NCBI GenBank assembly: GCA_035301345.1
Contig: DATGUM010000032.1
Location: 62,001 to 126,000 of the forward strand
DNA: 64,000 nucleotides
Source: CALAMD01 sp035301345
Lineage (GTDB): Bacteria; Bacillota; Bacilli; Bacillales; Amphibacillaceae
Direction of reading: 5' to 3'
Below the pieces are notes generated by a model. The model had not been told where the DNA came from and did no database searches. It was given only the letters and a program-made list of their open reading frames with translations. Every line of letters starts with the position of its first letter. The first letter of the stretch is position 1. This document shows, in pieces, positions 34,271 through 43,263 of this stretch. The translations under genes were made by a program, and so were the position numbers.

Positions 34271-34389
34271 TTTTCACCACTCTAATTATAACAAAACTCT
34301 ATTTTTCTGAAAAGGACATAAAAAATTACTACTATTTAATATAAAGCTTTCTATTTTACTCGATAACAGATAATATACTGTCTTCACTA

Positions 34390-35925
34390 TTAATCGATTA
34401 ACTGATTGTATAAATCTTCATAAAGCTGTTCATTCGGTTTTATATCATATGCTTTTTCAATGGATTGCTTCGCTTTATCCATTTCGTCCATATCCATATA
34501 CAGTAACGCCAAATTATAATGCGCCTCTGAAAAATCATCATCAATAGAGATTACTTCTTCTAAATCGTCTAGCGCTGCTTCATAAGACTCTAACTCAATA
34601 TATGCGTATGAGCGATTAAATAAAATTTCTTTCTCATAGTCATTTGAATGATTGAGTGCCTCTGTCGCAACTTCGACAACTGTAGTAAAGTTTTCATCTT
34701 CAATATGATCTTCAATTTTGTTTAAATATACGATTTCATTTGTCACATTGTGATGTAAACCAAATAGTGCTAATGAAAAAAACAGAGCAACATATACAAC
34801 TAAGCTACTCAATTGGTAAGCAAAATGTTTCTTTTTTGGTAAATGGACAATTGCTGAAGCAATAAATCCGAAAATCAAACCGCCTAAATGTGCCGCATGA
34901 TCTATTTGTGGAATTAAAAAACCGATCAAAATATTTATCCCGATAATCATGACGATATTTTTACCCATTGTTTGGGCAAATAGTCGTTTATGATTCATTC
35001 CAAAAAATAAAAGAGCTCCAAAGAGTCCGAATATCGCTCCAGAAGCACCTGCCGATACACTTGGTGAAAATGTAAAACTAGCGACTGACCCTCCAATCCC
35101 TGCTAAAAAATAAATAGCGATAAAACGCGTAGAACCGAAAATCCTCTCTACGGCCATTCCTAAATAATAAAGGGCGAACATATTCATTAATAAGTGGAAA
35201 AAGCCAATATGTAAAAACATTGAACTTAAAAGGCGCCACCACTCTCCGTCCATAATCGCCGGATTATAGTTCGCTCCTGACTCTATTAAGTGTCTTATAT
35301 CTGCACTTCCACCACTTGTTTCTAATAAGTAAAACATGAATATATTCGTAACAATGAGAATAAAAGTTAAAGTTGGCTTCCCTGCAGAAAAAATATTTTT
35401 TAATTCTCTCTGTTGTTTGTCATACGTATTAATAAGCTGTCGTTTATCAGATACTACCGCTCGTTCATAACTTTCAACATCTGATAAATCATTCACATGA
35501 ATCGGTTCCTCTATAATCGATTCATCAATTGTGCTAAGCTGCTTATTAATCGTTTCTTCTTCCAAATATAAGATATGCATTTCTGGGGAGTTTTTTTCAT
35601 CAGTACGTACCGGACGTTTGAGCTCTGACCAATCATCAATTGGTGTTAGTGAAGACACGTATAAATTATAAATAAAAATACGTTTACCCGTTAATACTTT
35701 TCTCATCATTTTTACTTGATGAAACAATTTAGCAACGTCCATCTTCAAATGATTTTTCCAATCAAATGATTTAGTCGTCAAACGAATAACATACGTATCT
35801 TTTTTGTTCGTTTTTTCTAACCAAACTTCATCTTCTTTTTGGTTAAACATTAATAAATGAAAGTCGTTCTTCGTAATTAATTGAGTAGCAATTGAATACA
35901 ATTGATACTGCTCTTTAGATGACAA
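34390..35925 (-). CDS. gluP: Rhomboid intramembrane serine protease with TPR tail (GluP/YqgP)
   Basis: A 511-aa protein. The cytoplasmic N-terminal domain (about 1-170) is followed by a rhomboid core of six to seven helices with the catalytic Ser in SAGASGAIFGLFGAL and His in DHAAHLGGLIFG; WWRLLSSMFLHIGFFHLLMNM is the family's helix-2 block. The C-terminus holds about two TPR units (DYEKEILFNRSYAYIELESY, DFSEAHYNLALLYMDMDEMDKA). YqgP in Bacillus cleaves membrane proteins together with FtsH. I start at TTG seven bases after AGGAGGTGG; the longer frame runs through the upstream terminator. Confidence 0.9.
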   Translation of the reverse strand: MSSKEQYQLYSIATQLITKNDFHLLMFNQKEDEVWLEKTNKKDTYVIRLTTKSFDWKNHLKMDVAKLFHQVKMMRKVLTGKRIFIYNLYVSSLTPIDDWSELKRPVRTDEKNSPEMHILYLEEETINKQLSTIDESIIEEPIHVNDLSDVESYERAVVSDKRQLINTYDKQQRELKNIFSAGKPTLTFILIVTNIFMFYLLETSGGSADIRHLIESGANYNPAIMDGEWWRLLSSMFLHIGFFHLLMNMFALYYLGMAVERIFGSTRFIAIYFLAGIGGSVASFTFSPSVSAGASGAIFGLFGALLFFGMNHKRLFAQTMGKNIVMIIGINILIGFLIPQIDHAAHLGGLIFGFIASAIVHLPKKKHFAYQLSSLVVYVALFFSLALFGLHHNVTNEIVYLNKIEDHIEDENFTTVVEVATEALNHSNDYEKEILFNRSYAYIELESYEAALDDLEEVISIDDDFSEAHYNLALLYMDMDEMDKAKQSIEKAYDIKPNEQLYEDLYNQLID

Positions 35926-35949
35926 TAATCTGCCACCTCCTGCATAATA

Positions 35950-35989
35950 AAATAAACTGGAATGCTTTAACATTCGTTTAAAGCATCCC
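35950..35989 (-). terminator. Terminator of the ThiF-like gene
   Basis: GGAATGCTTTAA (35959-35970) pairs with TTAAAGCATCCC (35978-35989) over 12 bp; on the minus strand the hairpin is followed by AGTTTATTTTATT, directly before the gluP ribosome-binding site. Confidence 0.65.
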
Positions 35990-36044
35990 AATATTACTTT
36001 TAAACATATGTCTTTACTATTTATGACTATGTTTAAATATTTAT

Positions 36045-37055
36045 TTAGTAACCGATATATCTATCATACCAAGACTTTGCTTGGTTAATATCTTCTGTTC
36101 CTTGAACAATTATTCGTCCGTTTTCAAAAATAACGAATGTTTTACTATCGTCAATCGTCGCTTTTAATAAAAAGGGCGTTCTCGATACTTCGCCTATTTG
36201 GTCTAGTTGATTTTCTAATTCATCTAAGTCAAAAGTCGTTTCTCGTGAAATTTGTACAGAATCTCGTCCACACAAGACAGTTTCCTCTCGTGCTTTTCGT
36301 TCAAGTGAAGGAAATTCGCCTACTTGGCACGTTAAACAGTTTTCTTTTGCTCCATTAAATGTTAAGTCATACGACTGATTAAACCACGTATCGAATGACT
36401 TTAACGCTCGAACAATATTTTTATTATTTCCTGTTAAAAATTTTAACGTTTCTGTTACTTGTAAAGATGCGACGATATCAACAATTGGCGAAATAACACC
36501 GACTGTGTCGCACGTCTGTCCCCGGTCAGCTGTCGGACTCATCAAACAGCGTAAACACGGGGTTTGTCCTGGTTCAAAAAAGGCTGTCATTCCGCGTGAA
36601 GCGACAACGCCACCGTAAGCGAACGGAATACCTTTTTTAAAGCTCACATCATTTAAAAGAAAACGCGTTGATAAGTTATCTGTCCCGTCTAAAATAACAT
36701 CGACATCTTCAACGAGTTGATCAATGTTTTCTGCATTTACGTGATCAACAATTGCTTCAATATTCACCGTCTGATTAATCGCTTCTAATTTATGTTTAGC
36801 AGCAATTGCTTTTGGTAAACTTTGCTCCGCATCGGATTCATCAAAAAGCATTTGTCTCTGTAAATTACTCCACTCGACAAAGTCCCGATCAACAATCCGA
36901 ACATTTCCAACACCCGCTCGCACAAGGTGATTGCTTATAACAGTTCCTAACGCCCCTACACCGACAATTAAAACTGTACTATTTAAAAGTTTATTTTGGC
37001 CTTCTTTTCCAATCGGGCTAAATAACGTCTGTCTTGAATATCGCTCCATTGTCAA
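36045..37055 (-). CDS. ThiF/MoeB-family adenylyltransferase
   Basis: A 336-aa E1-like enzyme. The nucleotide-binding loop is GVGALGTVISNHLVRAGVG, followed by VDRDFVEWSNLQRQ (adenylation Arg/Asp). Zinc is probably held by CLRC (about residue 171) and CLTC (about residue 243), and a conserved Cys in RGQTCDTVGV is the likely thioester/persulfide site. About 80 extra residues form a C-terminal extension. It should activate the C-terminal glycine of a sulfur carrier (ThiS or MoaD). No carrier gene is nearby, so thiamine and molybdopterin roles are both possible. Confidence 0.8.
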   Translation of the reverse strand: MTMERYSRQTLFSPIGKEGQNKLLNSTVLIVGVGALGTVISNHLVRAGVGNVRIVDRDFVEWSNLQRQMLFDESDAEQSLPKAIAAKHKLEAINQTVNIEAIVDHVNAENIDQLVEDVDVILDGTDNLSTRFLLNDVSFKKGIPFAYGGVVASRGMTAFFEPGQTPCLRCLMSPTADRGQTCDTVGVISPIVDIVASLQVTETLKFLTGNNKNIVRALKSFDTWFNQSYDLTFNGAKENCLTCQVGEFPSLERKAREETVLCGRDSVQISRETTFDLDELENQLDQIGEVSRTPFLLKATIDDSKTFVIFENGRIIVQGTEDINQAKSWYDRYIGY

Positions 37056-37066
37056 ATTGAACTCCT

Positions 37067-37624
37067 TTACTTAATGAAACCTTCTTCTGTCATCATATGA
37101 TTCACTGGAATATCATGTGATTCTACAGGAATATCTTCAGCTAACTGATGTGAACTAAGTAAAGATACCATTTCGTTCGGATAATCGACTAAGAAACGGT
37201 CGTAAAATCCACCACCAAAGCCTATACGATATCCTTCTTTATTAAAAACAACTCCTGGAACGATTAACAAGTTAATATTTTGTTTGTCCGTTGCCTCTGA
37301 TTGTTCCGGGTTCGGCTCAAGTAGCCCATAATATACTTTTTCAAGTTGGTCGTAAGAGCGTAATTTATAAAATTGTAATTTTTTCTCTTTTGGATCACAT
37401 TTAGGAACAGAAACTGTTTTCCCTTCTTCCCATGCACGTTCAATAATAGGACGTGTATTCCATTCAAACCCTTGCGAAACTGTCACACCTATAGAAGATG
37501 CTTCTGACCAAAGTTCTGAATTAAATAAATGATTATGTAATCGACCTTGTATATCGTCTATCTCTTCTTTAGATAATTGTTGTAATCTATTTATAACTTC
37601 TTTTCGTTGTTCTACTTTTTCCAT
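37067..37624 (-). CDS. yqgN: 5-Formyltetrahydrofolate cyclo-ligase
   Basis: A 185-aa ATP-dependent enzyme converting 5-formyl-THF to 5,10-methenyl-THF. The family motif GYRIGFGGGFYDRFL, with PGVVFNKEG before it, is intact, as is SVPKCDPKEKKLQFYK. I use the ATG five bases after AGAGGTGA; a GTG three codons upstream overlaps that site. It ends 11 bp before the ThiF-like gene and forms a probable two-gene unit. It supports folate recycling together with FolD and glycine cleavage. Confidence 0.9.
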   Translation of the reverse strand: MEKVEQRKEVINRLQQLSKEEIDDIQGRLHNHLFNSELWSEASSIGVTVSQGFEWNTRPIIERAWEEGKTVSVPKCDPKEKKLQFYKLRSYDQLEKVYYGLLEPNPEQSEATDKQNINLLIVPGVVFNKEGYRIGFGGGFYDRFLVDYPNEMVSLLSSHQLAEDIPVESHDIPVNHMMTEEGFIK

Positions 37625-37691
37625 TATATTCACCTCTAGTTATTTCTATGTACGCCTATTAATTATATCGTAGTGTGCTTATGTAAGAAAG

Positions 37692-37725
37692 AAAAAAACC
37701 TTTATCATGAATTGATAAAGGTTTT
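37692..37725 (-). terminator. Terminator of rpmG
   Basis: ACCTTTATCA (37698-37707) pairs with TGATAAAGGT (37713-37722), followed on the minus strand by TTTTTTTC. Confidence 0.85.
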
Positions 37726-37734
37726 AATAGTTAA

Positions 37735-37884
37735 TTACTTCGTTTCACGATGTAATGTATGTTTTTTCAAACGTGGACAATATTTCATTAATTCAATACG
37801 TTCTGTGTTCGTACGTCTGTTTTTAGTCGTAATGTAGTTACGGTCACCCGTTTCCGTACATGCTAATGTAATGTTTACGCGCAT
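37735..37884 (-). CDS. rpmG: Ribosomal protein L33, zinc-free form
   Basis: A 49-aa L33: MRVNITLACTETGDRNYITT, ending MKYCPRLKKHTLHRETK. Only two cysteines remain, where the zinc-binding form has two CxxC pairs (here ACTET and YCPRL), so this is a C-minus paralogue. In B. subtilis and other bacteria such forms can replace the zinc protein, often under zinc limitation; regulation here is not evident, and no Zur box was recognised. GGAGGG precedes the ATG. A monocistron with a strong terminator. Confidence 0.93.
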   Translation of the reverse strand: MRVNITLACTETGDRNYITTKNRRTNTERIELMKYCPRLKKHTLHRETK

Positions 37885-38001
37885 CGTTATCCCTCCAAAT
37901 TTAAAGAATCATTTATAAAACGCTAATAATGACTTTTATATAATAGCAGATTTTACTCATACAAGCAAGATTCTATCATATAAAATAATTAATACGCCGA
38001 G

Positions 38002-38409
38002 TTATTCTACTTCTTTTCCTGTCTTCCCTTGTAAAACGTCGCCACCTGTCGCTTCAATGACGTGATTCGTCACTTCACGAGCAATCGTTCCACTAACTAA
38101 TTGCAACACTTCATTCACGACAATTTGTACTTCTTTAAATTCCTGTACAATTGGCAAACTATCAATTTCTTCTTGTGTTGAATCAATTTGTTCTTCAACA
38201 ATTTTTAAAGCCTCTTTTTTATCGTACGCTTGTAGATTAACCGCTTGTTTTTGTAACGTTTTAATTTTTTTAATGTTTTTTTGTAACTTTTCATTAGCGT
38301 TAATCTTTGCTTCTAACTGCTTAAATCGTTCAATTTCTTCTGTTTGCGAAAGCATATCTGCTAAATTTCTCGCTTCATCTAAAACTTCCTGACGTGTATA
38401 TTGTGCCAC
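38002..38409 (-). CDS. ricA: RicA (YmcA), RNA-processing regulator
   Basis: A 135-aa helical protein of the YmcA/YlbF family (RQEVLDEARNLADMLSQTEEIERFKQLEAKI, LPIVQEFKEVQIVVNEVL). RicA forms a complex with RicF and RicT that carries Fe-S clusters and steers RNase Y-dependent mRNA maturation, competence and biofilm formation in B. subtilis. Here it is encoded near rny, recA and, on the other side, the comG operon. The GTG start is two bases after the miaB stop codon, with GGAGTGAG overlapping the miaB end. Confidence 0.88.
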   Translation of the reverse strand: MAQYTRQEVLDEARNLADMLSQTEEIERFKQLEAKINANEKLQKNIKKIKTLQKQAVNLQAYDKKEALKIVEEQIDSTQEEIDSLPIVQEFKEVQIVVNEVLQLVSGTIAREVTNHVIEATGGDVLQGKTGKEVE

Positions 38410-38411
38410 GA

Positions 38412-39935
38412 CTATCTCACTCCTATGTGCTCTTCAACAAGTTCTCCATTTAAAGACCATGTTTTTGCTTCTATTATTTTTACTTTTACAATACTACCAA
38501 TAACTGACTTTGGTGCCTTAAAGTTTACGACTTTATTTTTCTCTGTATAACCTGATAAAACGTTAGGATCTCGCTTACTTTCTCCTTCAACGAGTACTTT
38601 AACGACTTGTCCTTCATACATTTCCATCGCTTGCGCTGATTGCTCGTTAACGAGTTTGTTTAAACGTTGCAGGCGTTCCTTTTTCACTTCTAGTGGTACG
38701 TTGTCTTCCATTTTTGCTGCTGGTGTACCTTCTCTCGGTGAATAAATAAACGTATATGCTGCCTCATAGCCGACTTCCTCTACTAAGCTCATCGTTTCTT
38801 CGAACTGTTCATCCGTTTCATTTGGAAATCCGACAATAATATCTGTCGTTAACGTCGCATTCGGAATAGCTTTCTTTATTTTCTTAACGAGTTCTAAGTA
38901 TGATTCACGTGTATACTTACGGTTCATTCGACGTAATATTTCACTGCTTCCTGATTGTACAGGTAAATGGATATGATCGAGTAAATTACCGCCTTGAGCA
39001 AGCGCCTCTACTGCACCATCATCAAAGTCTCTCGGATGTGGTGTCATAAAACGAATACGTGGTATGTCAATTTTATGCATATCATTTAGTAAATCTCCGA
39101 ATAAATAGTCGATATCTTCGAAGTCTTTTCCGTAAGAATTTACGTTTTGCCCGAGTAAAGTAATTTCTTTATACCCTTGTGACGCTAAATGTCGGACCTC
39201 TTGAATAATATCTTCTGGTCGGCGACTACGTTCTTTCCCACGTGTCATCGGTACGATGCAATACGTACAAAACTTATCACAACCATACATGATATTTACC
39301 CACGCTTTAATTTTACCTCGACGCGATTTCGGTAAATTTTCATATATATCTCCTTCTTGAGACCACACTTCTACAACTTGTGCTTTAGAAAACATCGCTT
39401 CTTTCACTAGTTCTGGTAACCGATGAATGTTATGTGTCCCAAATATTAAATCAACGTGTTGGTGTTTTTGCAAAATGCGATTAACAACTGTTTCTTGTTG
39501 AGACATACACCCACAAACGCCAATAATTAAGTCCGGATTTTCTAATTTTAATGGTTTTAAATGTCCGATTTCGCCGAACACTTTATTTTCTGCGTTTTCG
39601 CGAATGGCGCACGTATTTAACAAAATAATATGAGCCTCTTCAGTGTTTGTTGTTGCCTCATAACCAAGTTCTTCTAAAATACCTGCCATTACTTCTGTAT
39701 CATGTTCGTTCATTTGACAACCGTACGTACGGATGAGAAACTTTTTACCTTCACCAATTTTATGCATATCTTCTGCTATATTAAAATCATAATGCACTTC
39801 TATATCTTCACGATATCTTTTACGTGCTTTGTTTATATTAGGTGGCTTATATGTCGTTTCAAAATACTTCGCAAAATCATCACTTGTTTTCTCATGTAGT
39901 GGTTTATCGTTTAGCGACTTGTTTTTGTCATCCAT
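38412..39935 (-). CDS. miaB: tRNA-2-methylthio-N6-isopentenyladenosine37 synthase MiaB
   Basis: A 507-aa radical-SAM methylthiotransferase. The N-terminal domain carries three Fe-S cysteines (TYGCQMNEHDTE, NTCAIRENAE, GVCGCMSQQE). The radical-SAM cluster is in YGCDKFCTYCIVP, and the C-terminal TRAM domain covers about residues 435-500. The long N-terminal extension (about 65 residues) is shared with Bacillus MiaB. It adds the methylthio group at C2 of i6A37 in tRNAs reading UNN codons. It is coupled to ricA. Confidence 0.95.
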   Translation of the reverse strand: MDDKNKSLNDKPLHEKTSDDFAKYFETTYKPPNINKARKRYREDIEVHYDFNIAEDMHKIGEGKKFLIRTYGCQMNEHDTEVMAGILEELGYEATTNTEEAHIILLNTCAIRENAENKVFGEIGHLKPLKLENPDLIIGVCGCMSQQETVVNRILQKHQHVDLIFGTHNIHRLPELVKEAMFSKAQVVEVWSQEGDIYENLPKSRRGKIKAWVNIMYGCDKFCTYCIVPMTRGKERSRRPEDIIQEVRHLASQGYKEITLLGQNVNSYGKDFEDIDYLFGDLLNDMHKIDIPRIRFMTPHPRDFDDGAVEALAQGGNLLDHIHLPVQSGSSEILRRMNRKYTRESYLELVKKIKKAIPNATLTTDIIVGFPNETDEQFEETMSLVEEVGYEAAYTFIYSPREGTPAAKMEDNVPLEVKKERLQRLNKLVNEQSAQAMEMYEGQVVKVLVEGESKRDPNVLSGYTEKNKVVNFKAPKSVIGSIVKVKIIEAKTWSLNGELVEEHIGVR

Positions 39936-40036
39936 ATAAATAAAGCTCCTTTCTTTTTATCAAAGAAACGTCATTCTACTTTAAATAGTATAATCGTTAT
40001 ATAGTAATTTAACAATAGATGTCATTTATTATTAAA

Positions 40037-40066
40037 TAAAAAACCTTCTCTAAAGTAAGAGAAGGT
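40037..40066 (-). terminator. Terminator of spoVS
   Basis: ACCTTCTCT pairs with AGAGAAGGT (40043-40051 with 40058-40066), followed on the minus strand by TTTTTTA. Confidence 0.85.
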
Positions 40067-40094
40067 GATTATTTGTTCACATATGTTTATTCTT

Positions 40095-40355
40095 TCATCT
40101 CGGCTCAATAATAAACCGAATCGCTGTTCTTTCTTCATCCTCGATTAAAATATCGGTAAAAGCTGGAATACAAATTAAATCAACTCCACTCGGTGCAACA
40201 AAGCCTCTTGCAATCGCAATAGCCTTAACCGACTGATTAATTGCACCCGCTCCTATAGCTTGTAATTCTGCTGAGCCATTTTCACGTAGTACATTTGCTA
40301 AAGCTCCTGCGACTGAGTTTGGATTTGATGATGCTGAAACTTTTAATATATCCAT
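40095..40355 (-). CDS. spoVS: SpoVS-family Alba-like protein
   Basis: An 86-aa protein near-identical in pattern to B. subtilis SpoVS (MDILKVSASSNPNSVAGALANVLRENG ... GAGAINQSVKAIAIARGFVAP). SpoVS is a small, probably nucleic-acid-binding protein of the Alba-like fold; in B. subtilis it affects sporulation stage V and septation, but it is also found in non-sporulating bacteria. AAGGAGGT precedes the ATG. It is flanked by its own terminator and by the ymdB terminator, so it must have a separate promoter in 40356-40500. I could not fix that promoter; a TATAAT lies near 40431-40436 without a convincing -35. Confidence 0.94.
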   Translation of the reverse strand: MDILKVSASSNPNSVAGALANVLRENGSAELQAIGAGAINQSVKAIAIARGFVAPSGVDLICIPAFTDILIEDEERTAIRFIIEPR

Positions 40356-40501
40356 TACAAGTTACCTCCTTCACATCTTAATGTAGTATAATCTTCAACG
40401 ATATTCATGGAGATGTTCGCTTATTACCTTAAATTATATTATGCACGAAAGATTCTAAACATTCAAATAATATTATGTACTTAAAAACATAAAAACGAAA
40501 T

Positions 40502-40548
40502 AAAAAGAGGCTAGTTTTTATTAAACAATAAAAGTTAGCCTCTTTTTT
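40502..40548 (-). terminator. Terminator of ymdB
   Basis: A long stem of AAAAAGAGGCTAGTTTTTATT against its complement around an AAAC loop (two wobble pairs), followed on the minus strand by a U-tract. Confidence 0.85.
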
Positions 40549-40560
40549 CATATAAAATTG

Positions 40561-41358
40561 TTAATTATAAAATGGATGATCGTCATTAATTAAAATTCGT
40601 TTAATAGCTGTCGCTTTTCCAGTTTTTTCATCAACTGATATGATGCAACCATTTAATTGGGCGCTACCTGCTTCATCAACGTTAAATCTAACAGGTAAGT
40701 TTGTTTGAAAACGCTTGATAACAGCTTCTTTCTCAACCCCTAAAATACTATTATAAGGGCCCGTCATACCAACATCTGTTAAATATGCTGTGCCTTCTGG
40801 TAAGATACGTTCGTCTGCTGTTTGAACGTGAGTATGTGTTCCGATAACTGCAGACACTTTACCATCTATGTACCAAGCAAGTGCTTGTTTTTCACTCGTT
40901 GCTTCTCCATGAAAATCAACAAAAATAATATTCGTTCGTTTTTTAGCCTCTGCAACAAGCTCATCAATGACTGCAAATGGATCATTAATAGCAGGCATAA
41001 ACGTTCGCGCCTGAAGATTGATAACTGCGACTTCTATACCGTTAATATTTAGAAACGTCATTCCTTTTCCTGGGTTATTATCCGGGAAGTTAGCTGGTCG
41101 AATTAAATATTTAGCTTCTTCAATAAAATTGAATATATCGTTTTTATTCCATGCATGATTGCCGAGAGTAACTACTTGTGCTCCCCAAGATAAAAAGTCC
41201 TTATAAATCTTTTCTGTTATTCCTTTTCCAGCTGCAGCATTTTCCCCATTAATAATCGTTATTGTTGGTCGATATGTATCTTTTAATTGTGGTAAGTATT
41301 CTTGTACCATTTTTCTACCTGGCGACCCGACTACGTCACCTATGAATAAAATTTCCAT
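40561..41358 (-). CDS. ymdB: Metallophosphoesterase YmdB
   Basis: A 265-aa calcineurin-like phosphodiesterase. Metal-binding segments are FIGDVVGSPGR, INGENAAAGKGI, TLGNHAWNK, FHGEATSEK and GTHTHVQTADE. In B. subtilis YmdB hydrolyses cyclic nucleotides and is needed for biofilm versus motility decisions. It follows rny in a conserved pair. I use the ATG directly after a GTG codon; AGGAT lies nine bases upstream. Confidence 0.9.
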   Translation of the reverse strand: MEILFIGDVVGSPGRKMVQEYLPQLKDTYRPTITIINGENAAAGKGITEKIYKDFLSWGAQVVTLGNHAWNKNDIFNFIEEAKYLIRPANFPDNNPGKGMTFLNINGIEVAVINLQARTFMPAINDPFAVIDELVAEAKKRTNIIFVDFHGEATSEKQALAWYIDGKVSAVIGTHTHVQTADERILPEGTAYLTDVGMTGPYNSILGVEKEAVIKRFQTNLPVRFNVDEAGSAQLNGCIISVDEKTGKATAIKRILINDDHPFYN

Positions 41359-41422
41359 CACATTTCATCCTATCTTTTCTTTCTAAAAAAATAAAGTGGT
41401 CTTTAATAGACCACTTCATTTC

Positions 41423-43003
41423 TTATTTCGCATATTCAACAGCTCTTGTTTCTCTTATAACTGTCACTTTAATGTGTCCAGGATAATCAAGTTCGTCCTC
41501 AATGCGCTTTCTAATATCTCTTGCGATATGAATAGATGTTGCATCATCTATTTCTTCAGGTTTTACCATAATACGAATTTCTCTACCTGCTTGAACAGCA
41601 AAAGATTTTTCAACACCAGAGAATGACTCAGAAATTTCTTCTAATTTCTCTAGACGTTTAATATAATTTTCTAACGTTTCACTTCGTGCACCTGGTCGTG
41701 CTGCTGATAATGCGTCCGCCGCAGCGACGAGAACCGAAATGACTGATGTTGGTTCTTCATCACCATGGTGTGAAGCAATTGAGTTAATAACAACGTCGTT
41801 TTCTTTATACTTCATTGCTAACTCTTTACCAATTTCAACGTGACTTCCTTCAACTTCATGATCAATTGCTTTTCCAATATCATGGAGTAATCCAGCTCTT
41901 CTCGCTAGAGTTTCATCTTCTCCAAGTTCAGCTGCTAGTAATCCTGCTAGATGTGCTACTTCAACTGAGTGGTTCAATACATTTTGACCATAGCTCGTAC
42001 GATATTTCAGACGTCCTATAATCTTTAATAAATCAGGATGTAGTCCATGAATACCGATTTCAAATGTCGTTTCCTCTCCAATTTCTCGAATATGTTCGTC
42101 CACTTCTCTTCTCGCTTTATCAACCATCTCTTCAATACGTGCTGGATGAATTCTTCCATCTTGTACGAGATTGTCTAAAGCAAGTCGAGCAATTTCTCTT
42201 CGAATTGGATCAAAACCTGACAGAATAACAGCTTCTGGTGTATCATCAATGATTAAATCAATACCCGTTAATGTTTCAAGTGTTCGAATATTACGTCCTT
42301 CTCTACCTATTATTCTTCCTTTCATTTCATCATTCGGAAGGTTAACAACAGAGACAGTCGTCTCAGCAACATGATCAGCCGCACAACGTTGTAGGGCTAG
42401 TGAAAGAATGTTTTTTGCTCGCTTATCAGCTTCTTCTTTCGTATCATTTTCAGCTTCTTTAATAATCATTGCAGATTCGTATTGAACTTCTTTTTCAACA
42501 GCATCTAATATAATTGCTTTCGCTTGTTCTGTTGAATACCCAGAAATTCTTTCTAGCTCTGTTCGCTGTTCTTGTAGCATAACTTCCACTTTGCTTTCCG
42601 CTTCTTCAATTTGTTGTTGTTTGTCTGTTAGTGTTTTTTCTCTCTCTTCTAACATTAGCTCTCGCTTGTCTTGTGTGACACTTTTTCTATCTAGATTTTC
42701 TTCCTTTTGCAATAGACGATTTTCTTGCTTTTGAATATCAAAGCGTCTCTCACGTATTTCTTCTTCGGCTTGTTGACGAAGTTTGTGATTTTCATCTTTC
42801 GCTTCAAGAAGAGCCTCTTTCTTGGCTGCATCTGCATTTCGATGTGCTTCATCAACAATTTGTTTCGCTAAATTTTCTGCACTAGAAATTTTAGCTTCAG
42901 CAATCGATTTTCGAATCAGATAACCAACAACAATACCGACGATTAGGATTAAGGCAAGCAAAATGGAGATGATTAAGGGATTGTCTACGATCTCACCTCC
43001 CAT
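41423..43003 (-). CDS. rny: Ribonuclease Y
   Basis: The membrane-anchored endoribonuclease that initiates mRNA decay. An N-terminal helix (PLIISILLALILIVGIVVGYLIRK) is followed by a long coiled coil (to about residue 210), a KH domain (GRIIGREGRNIRTLETLTGI) and an HD domain (RRAGLLHDIGKAIDHE). The start is uncertain. The only in-frame ATG before the helix (43003; protein MGGEIVDNP) has no ribosome-binding site, whereas a perfect GGGAGGTGA occurs just inside and is followed at the right distance by GTA or ATC instead of a normal start. I give the ATG. Confidence 0.92.
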   Translation of the reverse strand: MGGEIVDNPLIISILLALILIVGIVVGYLIRKSIAEAKISSAENLAKQIVDEAHRNADAAKKEALLEAKDENHKLRQQAEEEIRERRFDIQKQENRLLQKEENLDRKSVTQDKRELMLEEREKTLTDKQQQIEEAESKVEVMLQEQRTELERISGYSTEQAKAIILDAVEKEVQYESAMIIKEAENDTKEEADKRAKNILSLALQRCAADHVAETTVSVVNLPNDEMKGRIIGREGRNIRTLETLTGIDLIIDDTPEAVILSGFDPIRREIARLALDNLVQDGRIHPARIEEMVDKARREVDEHIREIGEETTFEIGIHGLHPDLLKIIGRLKYRTSYGQNVLNHSVEVAHLAGLLAAELGEDETLARRAGLLHDIGKAIDHEVEGSHVEIGKELAMKYKENDVVINSIASHHGDEEPTSVISVLVAAADALSAARPGARSETLENYIKRLEKLEEISESFSGVEKSFAVQAGREIRIMVKPEEIDDATSIHIARDIRKRIEDELDYPGHIKVTVIRETRAVEYAK

Positions 43004-43204
43004 TGCTATGAAATTTGAAAATTCATTATTGTCGGCATGTACCAAAGTCAATGAATAATAATTCTTCTTTGTATAATAGTTATTTATAAAACTATACAAT
43101 TTAATTTTAATTGTCCCTCATGTCATTGTCAAGGAAACGTTGAATCATTCGTTATTTCTTTTTCATTTAATGAATTTATTCATGCGACTAATGCTTATAC
43201 AATA

Positions 43205-43248
43205 AAAAAAGGTCATCTTTATCATTTATCCGATAAAGATGACTTTTT
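43205..43248 (-). terminator. Terminator of recA
   Basis: AAAAGTCATCTTTATC-type stem (43211-43223 with 43232-43244), followed on the minus strand by a run of seven T residues. It lies 16 bp after recA. The rest of the 260-bp gap to rny shows nothing else I recognise. Confidence 0.85.
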
Positions 43249-43263
43249 GATGTAGAGCTAACT

